64,000 bases of DNA from GAS188 sp963713805 (lineage in GTDB: Bacteria; Pseudomonadota; Alphaproteobacteria; Rhizobiales; Beijerinckiaceae). The notes below the pieces were generated by a model that was not told the origin of the DNA, ran no database searches, and worked only from the letters and a program-made list of their open reading frames with translations. A program made the position numbers and the translations under genes. The DNA lies in assembly GCA_963713805.1 (NCBI GenBank), contig CAVQNF010000023.1, positions 14,837 through 78,836 on the forward strand, written 5' to 3'. This document shows positions 58,226 through 64,000 of the stretch, piece after piece. The first letter of the stretch is position 1, and the number at the start of each line of letters is the position of its first letter.

Positions 58226-58664
58226 CTCTCACACCCCCGGTTTCGAGCACGAGCGTCCCCTTCACCGTGCGTGAGAGGCCGCGGAACTCGGCGATCACCT
58301 CGCCGTCCTGACGCGTCACCGTGACGTCATAGACGCCGGAGCGCTCGGCCCGCGACACCTCGCGGCAGCGTGCCGTCAAGAGATCGCCGAGCCTGCCGGG
58401 CGCGAGATAGGTGATCGCGCAATGTTGCGCCACGGCGCGCTGGTTATGGCTGTTGCAAGCGAAGGCGAAGGCGGAATCGGCAAGCGTGAAGATGTAGCCG
58501 CCATGGCAGAGGCCGTGACCGTTCACCATCGTCTCGCAAACCGTCATGGTGAGCGTCGCCGCCCCCGGCGCGATCTCGGTGATCGCCATGCCGAGCGCGC
58601 GGCTCGCCTTGTCCTGCGCCCACATGGCGTCCGCCGCGGCGCGCGCGAGCCTCTCGGCGCTCAT
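58197..58664 (-). CDS. paaI: hydroxyphenylacetyl-CoA thioesterase
   Basis: Hot-dog fold thioesterase of 155 residues, intact. MSAERLARAAADAMWAQDKASRALGMAITEIAPGAATLTMTVCETMVNGHGLCHGGYIFTLADSAFAFACNSHNQRAVAQHCAITYLAPGRLGDLLTARCREVSRAERSGVYDVTV matches PaaI throughout: NGHGLCHGGYIFTLADSAFAFACNS carries the catalytic Asp. It clears dead-end CoA esters in the phenylacetate pathway and sits between paaG and paaK. Confidence 0.93.
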   Translation of the reverse strand: MSAERLARAAADAMWAQDKASRALGMAITEIAPGAATLTMTVCETMVNGHGLCHGGYIFTLADSAFAFACNSHNQRAVAQHCAITYLAPGRLGDLLTARCREVSRAERSGVYDVTVTRQDGEVIAEFRGLSRTVKGTLVLETGGVRERVASSVAK

Positions 58665-58721
58665 CGCCGATAGCGCGCCTTCGTGGCGATGGGGACGGGT
58701 GTGGAAAGCCGGGTTTCACGC

Positions 58722-59521
58722 TCATGCCCTGTCCTTTGAAGCTCGGCTTGCGCTTTTCCATGAAGGCGCGCACGCCCTCGGCGTAATCCTGGGTGCGGCC
58801 GGCCTCGCGCTGCAGATCGCGCTCGAGCGTCGAGCTGCTCGTCGAGCGTGTTCGTCGAGGAGGCGTCGAGCGCCTGCTTTGGCGAGCGCGAGGCCTTTCG
58901 TCGCGCCTTCGGCGAATCGGGCGCAAAGCGCATGCGCCTCGCCCATCAGCACGTCGTCGTCGACGCATTTCCAGATGAGCCCCCAGCTCGCGGCGGTCTC
59001 GGCCGGCACCGGCTCGGCGAGCAGCACCATGGCGCGCGCGCGGGCCTCGCCCACGAGGCGGGGCAGAAAGAAAGTGCCGCCGGCGTCGGGGACGAGGCCG
59101 ATGCGCGTAAAGGCCTCGAGGAAGCTCGCCGAGCGCGCCCGCGAGCACGATGTCGCAGGCAAGCGCGATATTGGCGCCGGCTCCCGCCGCCACGCCGTTC
59201 ACCGCGCAGACGATCGGCATCGGCAGCGCGCGCAGCTGCTTCACGAGCGGCGAGTAATAGGTCTCGATGGTGCGGCCGAGATCGGGCGGCTCGGCGCCTT
59301 CGCCCATCACCCGGTCGGAAAGGTCCTGCCCGGCGCAAAAGCCGCGCCCGGCGCCGGTGAGGAGCACGGCGCGGCAGGATCGTATCGGCCTCGGCCTCGG
59401 CGAGCGCGGCACGAAGCGCAAGATGCATCGCCTCGTTGAAGGAATTGAGCCGCGAAGGCCGGTTGAGCGTGATGAGGCGATAGCCTTGTTTGCCCTCGAC
59501 CAGGATCGGTGCCTCGTCCAT
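58722..59521 (-). CDS. paaG: 2-(1,2-epoxyphenyl)acetyl-CoA isomerase-like crotonase, frameshifted
   Basis: Crotonase-fold isomerase of about 265 residues. MDEAPILVEGKQGYRLITLNRPSRLNSFNEAMHLALRAALAEAEAD is the start; SCRAVLLTGAGRGFCAGQDLSDRVMGEG and MPIVCAVNGVAAGAGANIALACDIVLAG give the oxyanion hole. SFLEAFTRIGLVPDAGGTFFLPRLVGEARARAMVLLAEPV carries the catalytic Asp. The C-terminus is QDYAEGVRAFMEKRKPSFKGQ. Frameshifts near 59375, 59150, 58870 and 58830. Its exact end is uncertain because one frame stays open into paaI. In the phenylacetate pathway PaaG ring-expands the epoxide; order paaG-paaI-paaK supports that. Confidence 0.88.
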
Positions 59522-59679
59522 ACATTCTCCCTTTCGTGACCTCTCCCTTTCATGGGCGACGCACCGCGGTTCAGGCTTCCCGCCACGACTTTCGTGTCGG
59601 TGGCGTGGCTCATGTCAACGCCGGCGACAGGCGTCGCGCCGGAAGTCTTGCGGCGCGGCAATTCGCCACGATATGGAGA

Positions 59680-61158
59680 ATGATGGACAAGACGCTGCGA
59701 TCCGCGCTGGTCACGGTCGAGACGCCGGAGGAAGCGGTCGCGAGGCTCGACCGGCTGCATAGCGACGCGACGGGCGCGCTGCGGCACGCCTTGGAGCGCT
59801 ATTTCGAGACGCGCGAGCCGCCTTCCCCCGATGAGCGCGCCCGTTTCCGCTATCCCGAGATCCGGGTGAGCTATGAGCCGGAGGGCGTGCAGCCCTTGGT
59901 GCGGCGCGCTTTCGCCAAATTCCCCGCGCCCGGCGTCTATGCGACGACGGTCACGCAGCCCGCGGCCTTCCGCTCTTATCTCCTCGAGCAATTGCGTCCG
60001 CTGATGAATGAATATGGGGCGACGGTCGAGGTCGGCGTCAGCAGCGAGGAGATCCCCTATCCTTACGTGTTCGAGCGCGGCGACGAGCTCTCACGCGAGG
60101 GGGTGACGGCGGCCGAGCTCGCTCTCTTCTTTCCGGCACCCTTGCTTTCGACCGTGGGCGACGAGATCGCCGATGGCAGCTTCGCACAGGCGCCCGGCAT
60201 GCCGCGCCCGCTCGCCCTTTTCGACGCGGTGCGAGTCGATTTCTCGCTGCGCCGGCTCATGCATTACACGGGCGGCGATTGGCGCAATTGCCAAACCTGG
60301 GTGATGCTCACCAATTACCATCGCTATGTGGATCAATTCATCCGCTGGGGGCTCGAGCGGGTACGTGAGAAAGGCCGGTTCGAGAAGCTGGTGCTTCCCG
60401 GCGACATCGTGATCGACGGCGCCATGGCCGAGAGCGAGGCCGAAGCCCTCATCGCCGGCAACCCCTGGCACCGCTTCCAGATGCCTGCCTATCACGTCAC
60501 CGCGAAGGACGGGCAAGGCGTGAGCCTCGTCAACATCGGGGTCGGCCCCTCGAACGCCAAGAACATCACCGACCATCTCGCCGTGCTGCGCCCGAACTGC
60601 TGGCTGATGGTGGGCCATTGCGGCGGCTTGCGGCTCTCTCAGCAGATCGGCGATTACGTGCTGGCCCATGCCTATCTGCGCCAGGACCGCATCCTCGACA
60701 TGCAAGTGCCGGTCGACGTGCCGATCCCGGCGCTCGCCGAGGTGCAGCTCGCCTTGCAGGAGGCCGCGGCCCGCGTCACCGGCGATCGGGGCGAGGCGTT
60801 GAAGCAGCGGCTGCGCACCGGCACGGTCGTGACCTATGATGATCGCAACTGGGAGCTGCGCTGGAGCAAGGAGCGCCAACGCATCAATATTTCGCGCGCC
60901 GTCGCGATCGACATGGAATCAGGCACCATCGCGACGCAGGGCTTCAGGCTGCGCGTGCCTTACGGCACGCTGCTTTGCGTCTCCGACAAGCCGCTCCATG
61001 GCGAGATCAAGCTGCCGGGCGCGGCGAACAGCTTCTACAACCGCGCCGTCGGCGAGCATCTCGAGATCGGCCTCACCGCGATCGATATCTTGCGCAGCGG
61101 GCGCGAGAGCTTGCATTCGCGCAAATTGCGCTCCTTCGACGAGCCGCCGTTCAGGTGA
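59680..61158 (+). CDS. amn: AMP nucleosidase
   Basis: Splits AMP into adenine and ribose 5-phosphate; 492 residues, intact. The N-terminal domain includes RFRYPEIRVSYEPEG and VYATTVTQPAAFRSYLLEQLRPLMNEYGATVEVGVSSEEIPYPYVFERG. The phosphorylase-like catalytic domain includes VGVGPSNAKNITDHLAVLRPNCWLMVGHCGGLRLSQQIGDYVLAHAYLR and AIDMESGTIATQGFRLRVPYGTLLCVSDKPLHGEIKLPG. Two ATGs at 59680 and 59683 follow a GGAGA-like site. It stands divergent from the paa genes. Confidence 0.95.
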   Translation: MMDKTLRSALVTVETPEEAVARLDRLHSDATGALRHALERYFETREPPSPDERARFRYPEIRVSYEPEGVQPLVRRAFAKFPAPGVYATTVTQPAAFRSYLLEQLRPLMNEYGATVEVGVSSEEIPYPYVFERGDELSREGVTAAELALFFPAPLLSTVGDEIADGSFAQAPGMPRPLALFDAVRVDFSLRRLMHYTGGDWRNCQTWVMLTNYHRYVDQFIRWGLERVREKGRFEKLVLPGDIVIDGAMAESEAEALIAGNPWHRFQMPAYHVTAKDGQGVSLVNIGVGPSNAKNITDHLAVLRPNCWLMVGHCGGLRLSQQIGDYVLAHAYLRQDRILDMQVPVDVPIPALAEVQLALQEAAARVTGDRGEALKQRLRTGTVVTYDDRNWELRWSKERQRINISRAVAIDMESGTIATQGFRLRVPYGTLLCVSDKPLHGEIKLPGAANSFYNRAVGEHLEIGLTAIDILRSGRESLHSRKLRSFDEPPFR

Positions 61159-61263
61159 TCCCTTTCGCCATAGCCGCAACGTTCGCCGCTGATGGCGCGC
61201 GCCTGTGGTCTTGAGAGCGCCGCGCTCGGCACGACGGTATTTCCACCCGTGGGAGATTTTTTG

Positions 61264-62049
61264 ATGAGCATCAAAGGCAGGAACGCCGTCGTGACGGGAT
61301 CGACGAGCGGCATCGGGCTCGGCATCGCGCGCGCGCTCGCCAAGGAAGGCGCGAATGTGATGCTCAACGGCTTCGGCGAGGAGGCCGCGATCGAGAAGGA
61401 GCGCGCAAGTCTCGCGCGCGAATTTTTCGTCGAGGCGCTTTACAGCCGCGCCGACATGTCGAAACCCTCTGAGATCACGGCGATGATCGAGGAGGCGAAG
61501 GCGAAGCTCGGCTCGGTCGACATTCTCGTCAACAATGCCGGCATCCAATTCGTGTCCCCCGTCGAGGATTTTCCCGATGAAAAATGGGAAGCGATCATCC
61601 GCATCAATCTCATCGCCGTGTTTCACGCCACCAAGGCCGTGCTCTCCGGCATGAAGGCGCGAAAATGGGGCCGCATCATCAACACGGGTTCCGCCCATTC
61701 CCTTGTCGCCTCACCGTTCAAATCGGCCTATGTGGCGGCCAAGCACGGCGTTGCCGGATTCACCAAGACGGTCGCGCTCGAGACGGCGAGCTTCGGCGTC
61801 ACGGTCAATTGCATCAGCCCCGGCTATGTGTGGACGGAGCTCGTCGAGCGTCAGATCCCCGACACGATGAAGGCGCGCAACATGACGAAAGAAGAGGTGA
61901 TCGACGAGGTGCTGCTCAAGGCGCAGCCGACGAAGCAATTCGTCACCGTCGGTCAGGTGGCCTCGCTTGCGCTTTATCTCTGCTCGGACGCCGCCTCGCA
62001 GATCACGGGCGCCAATCTCTCGATCGACGGCGGCTGGACGGCGCAATGA
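61264..62049 (+). CDS. bdhA: 3-hydroxybutyrate dehydrogenase (SDR)
   Basis: NAD-dependent SDR that interconverts 3-hydroxybutyrate and acetoacetate in PHB use; 261 residues, intact. VVTGSTSGIGLGIARALAKEGANVMLNGFG is the cofactor site and ILVNNAGIQFVSPVEDFPDEKWEAII follows. The active site is GRIINTGSAHSLVASPFKSAYVAAKHGVAGFTK. Downstream, GVTVNCISPGYVWTELVERQIPD is characteristic of this family rather than a generic FabG. ATG at 61264. Confidence 0.93.
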   Translation: MSIKGRNAVVTGSTSGIGLGIARALAKEGANVMLNGFGEEAAIEKERASLAREFFVEALYSRADMSKPSEITAMIEEAKAKLGSVDILVNNAGIQFVSPVEDFPDEKWEAIIRINLIAVFHATKAVLSGMKARKWGRIINTGSAHSLVASPFKSAYVAAKHGVAGFTKTVALETASFGVTVNCISPGYVWTELVERQIPDTMKARNMTKEEVIDEVLLKAQPTKQFVTVGQVASLALYLCSDAASQITGANLSIDGGWTAQ

Positions 62050-62145
62050 TGAGAAAAGGCGCGCCTCACGCCGATATGTATTGACCCCATGCGCGGCCCG
62101 CGTCCACGATCGCGCTTCCCCTCTTCGCAAACTTGCCGCGGCCAC

Positions 62146-62796
62146 ATGGCGAAAACCATCCTTCTCACCGGCTTCGAGCCTTTCGACGGCGAGGCGGAAA
62201 ACCCGTCCTGGGAGGCCGTGCGGCCGCTCGATGACGAGCGCATCGACGGCCACCCAATCGTCGTGCGCCTCATGCCTTGCGCCTTCGGCAAGGCCATTCC
62301 CCGGCTCGAAGCCGAGATCGCGGCGCTCGACCCGCAAATCGTCATTTGCGTCGGGCAAGCGGGCGGACGGGCGGAAATCTCGGTCGAGCGCGTCGCCATC
62401 AATCTCGACGATGCGCGCATTCCCGACAACACCGGCGCGCAACCAATCGACCGGCCGATCGTCCCCAAGGGACCGGCCGCCTATTTCTCGAGCTTGCCCG
62501 TGAAGGCGATCGTGCGTGATTTGCGCGGCGCCGGGATTCCGGCTGGACCCTCGCAGACCGCCGGAACCTTCGTCTGCAACCACATCTTCTACGGCGCTTG
62601 CCATCTGCGGGCGACGGGGCGGCGCAAGCTTCGCACGGGCTTCATCCACATCCCCTATTCACCCGCGCAAGCCGTCAATCATCCCGGCCTGCCTTCGCTC
62701 GCGGTGCCGATCGTCTCGGAGGCGTTGCGCATCGCGGTCGCGACGACGCTGCGCAACAAGGTCGATGCGCGCGAGGTCGGCGGCGCTCTCAGCTGA
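62146..62796 (+). CDS. pcp: pyroglutamyl-peptidase I
   Basis: Cysteine peptidase (C15) that removes N-terminal pyroglutamate, 216 residues, intact. ILLTGFEPFDGEAENPSWEAV is the N-terminus. GQAGGRAEISVERVAINLDDARIPDNTG holds the catalytic Glu, QTAGTFVCNHIFYG the Cys, and GFIHIPYSPAQAV the His. ATG at 62146. Its end overlaps the convergent MATE gene by eight bases. Confidence 0.94.
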   Translation: MAKTILLTGFEPFDGEAENPSWEAVRPLDDERIDGHPIVVRLMPCAFGKAIPRLEAEIAALDPQIVICVGQAGGRAEISVERVAINLDDARIPDNTGAQPIDRPIVPKGPAAYFSSLPVKAIVRDLRGAGIPAGPSQTAGTFVCNHIFYGACHLRATGRRKLRTGFIHIPYSPAQAVNHPGLPSLAVPIVSEALRIAVATTLRNKVDAREVGGALS

Positions 62797-64000
62797 CGCT
62801 TGACGTTTCGGCCCGCCGCGGAACGAGGCCATATTTCTCGCGGCGCACCCAACGCGCCGTCATGACAAGGCCGACCACGCCGAGGCTCGAGACGATCCCG
62901 GTCCAGATGCCCGCGCCCGCGAAGCCGAAGCCGAAGGCGAGGAGCGCGCCGAGCGGCAGGCCGAGGATCCAATAGCCGAAGGCGGCGATCCACATCGGCA
63001 CGCGCGTGTCGAAGAGGCCGCGCAACATGCCGGCGATCACGACTTGCAGCGAATCCGTCATCAGGAAAAGGGCGGCAAAACCGAGATAGCGCAGCGCGAG
63101 GACGACGACCTCGGCATTCGCGGGAGCGTCGACATCGATGAAGAGGCCCGCGAGAAGGCGTGGCTCGAGCACGACGAAAAGCGCCACGACGCCGGAGGCG
63201 CCGAGCGCCATCGCATAGGCGGTCCAGCCGGCGCGCCGGATCCATTCGATATCGCCCGCGCCGCGCGCGAGGCCGACGCGAACGGTCGCCGCCTGGGCGA
63301 TGCCGGTCGGCACCATGTAGCCGAGCGTGCCGATCTGCATCGCGATCGCATGGGCCGCGACGGCCGCCGCTCCGATCAGGCCCATCATGAGCATCGCGGC
63401 CGAGAAGATCGTGGTCTCGAAGGCGAGCGCGACGGCGATCGGCAAGCCGAGCCGCATGAGCTCGCGCAAGCGCGGCCAATCGGCCCGCCAAACGCGCTCG
63501 AACACATGATAGCGGCGAAAGCGCCGGTCGAGCGTCACGACGAGCGTAAGTCCGACGAACAAGGTCGAGCCGGCGCAGGCGCTCGCGATGCCCGCGCCCG
63601 CGAGGCCGAGCGCGGGCGCGCCGAGATGGCCGAAGATGAGGCAGGTGCCGAGCCCGAGATTGACGAGGATCGCGCCCCCGGCCGCGAACAACGTCCACAA
63701 GGGACGACCGAGCACCGCGACGAAGGAGCGCAGCACCATGTAGAAGAGCTGCGGCAGCAGCCCCCATTGCAGGTGGTGCATGTAGGAGGCCGCGAGGCGC
63801 GCGCTCGCGGGTGCTTGCCCGAGAGAGATGAGCAGCGGCTCACGTTCCAGAGAATGAGCCAGATCGGCACCGCGATGGCGATCGCGGCCCAAAAGCCCTG
63901 ACGCACCGTGCGCCGCAGCTCCGAGACCGCGTCGGGATCGCGGCCGCGCTCGTTCGCCATCATCGGCGCGACGGCCGAGACGAGGCCCATGCCGAACAGC
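62789..64000 (-). CDS. MATE family efflux transporter, 5' end outside window, one frameshift
   Basis: Multidrug/sodium antiporter with repeated MatE halves; about 400 residues are inside the window. The N-terminal segment MGLVSAVAPMMANERGRD is in a separate frame and joins after an indel near 63850. The main run contains LQWGLLPQLFYMVLRSFVAVLGRP, GLAGAGIASACAG and FETTIFSAAMLMMGLIGAAAVAAHAIAMQIGTLGYMVPTGIAQAATVRVG. The C-terminal half, ALRYLGFAALFLMTDSLQVVIAGMLRGLFDTRVP, is typical of NorM-like proteins. The right edge cuts the first helices. Confidence 0.92.
   Translation of the reverse strand, partial: AVRHGPRLGRRADDGERARPRSRRGLGAAAHGASGLLGRDRHRGADLAHSLEREPLLISLGQAPASARLAASYMHHLQWGLLPQLFYMVLRSFVAVLGRPLWTLFAAGGAILVNLGLGTCLIFGHLGAPALGLAGAGIASACAGSTLFVGLTLVVTLDRRFRRYHVFERVWRADWPRLRELMRLGLPIAVALAFETTIFSAAMLMMGLIGAAAVAAHAIAMQIGTLGYMVPTGIAQAATVRVGLARGAGDIEWIRRAGWTAYAMALGASGVVALFVVLEPRLLAGLFIDVDAPANAEVVVLALRYLGFAALFLMTDSLQVVIAGMLRGLFDTRVPMWIAAFGYWILGLPLGALLAFGFGFAGAGIWTGIVSSLGVVGLVMTARWVRREKYGLVPRRAETSSVS

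Noticed and set aside
1..64000. CRISPR array, prophage, IS element or rRNA operon
   Set aside because: No regularly spaced repeats, phage structural genes, transposase-like proteins or rRNA segments were seen.

Overview
The window is high-GC (roughly two-thirds G+C by eye) and has the gene content of an alphaproteobacterium, most likely of the order Hyphomicrobiales (Rhizobiales). Signs are the purL-bolA-grxD-rimM run, an AapJ-type amino-acid binding protein, a GsiA-type fused dipeptide-ABC ATPase, HrcA, SecB, 3-hydroxybutyrate dehydrogenase and several aromatic-acid/acyl-CoA genes. I cannot name the genus. Over half of the long genes carry single-base frameshifts that keep motif order and full length when the frames are stitched together. 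I read these as base-level assembly errors rather than pseudogenes and give each gene its full stitched extent.

Layout. 1-7.9 kb: 3' part of cysK; a feruloyl-CoA synthetase-like ligase with a hot-dog thioesterase; a family-5 solute-binding protein, a methyltransferase and two Dpp/Opp permeases. 8.0-12.9 kb: a toxin-antitoxin-like pair (MerR-DUF433 plus DUF5615), a patatin, a small secreted protein, a long coiled-coil protein and a doubled palindromic repeat. 13-20.4 kb: the fused ABC ATPase that probably serves the permeases, an aldose-1-epimerase-like protein, an SDR, hrcA, a SIMPL protein and an S10 peptidase. 20.5-30.9 kb: RND efflux pair, an Ivy-type lysozyme inhibitor, rpsU, a TPR lipoprotein, a TacAT-like toxin-antitoxin pair, and an acyl-CoA dehydrogenase coupled to a NicX-like ring-cleavage dioxygenase.

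31-39.5 kb: core genes purL, bolA, grxD and rimM, an acyl-CoA ligase with an enoyl-CoA hydratase, tandem DoxX proteins and asd. 40-43.7 kb: amino-acid binding protein, MBL hydrolase, gamma-glutamyltransferase. 43.8-44.6 kb: a lower-GC NYN nuclease-like gene behind its own promoter, leader and intrinsic terminator. 44.7-51.9 kb: two paralogous solute-binding proteins, secB, small membrane proteins and a DUF1007/NicO metal-uptake pair. 52.2-54 kb: tRNA-Thr(CGT) followed by a low-GC stretch with an FkbM methyltransferase. 54-64 kb: MFS transporter, mepA, a paaG-paaI-paaK phenylacetate group, amn, 3-hydroxybutyrate dehydrogenase, pcp and a MATE transporter that runs off the right edge.

Together the genes suggest a metabolically versatile soil- or host-associated bacterium that takes up peptides and amino acids and degrades aromatic acids through CoA thioesters (ferulate/coumarate-like, phenylacetate-like and perhaps hydroxypyridine-like). 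I saw no CRISPR array, prophage, insertion sequence or rRNA operon. The regions most foreign in base composition are the NYN gene and the FkbM gene beside the tRNA.
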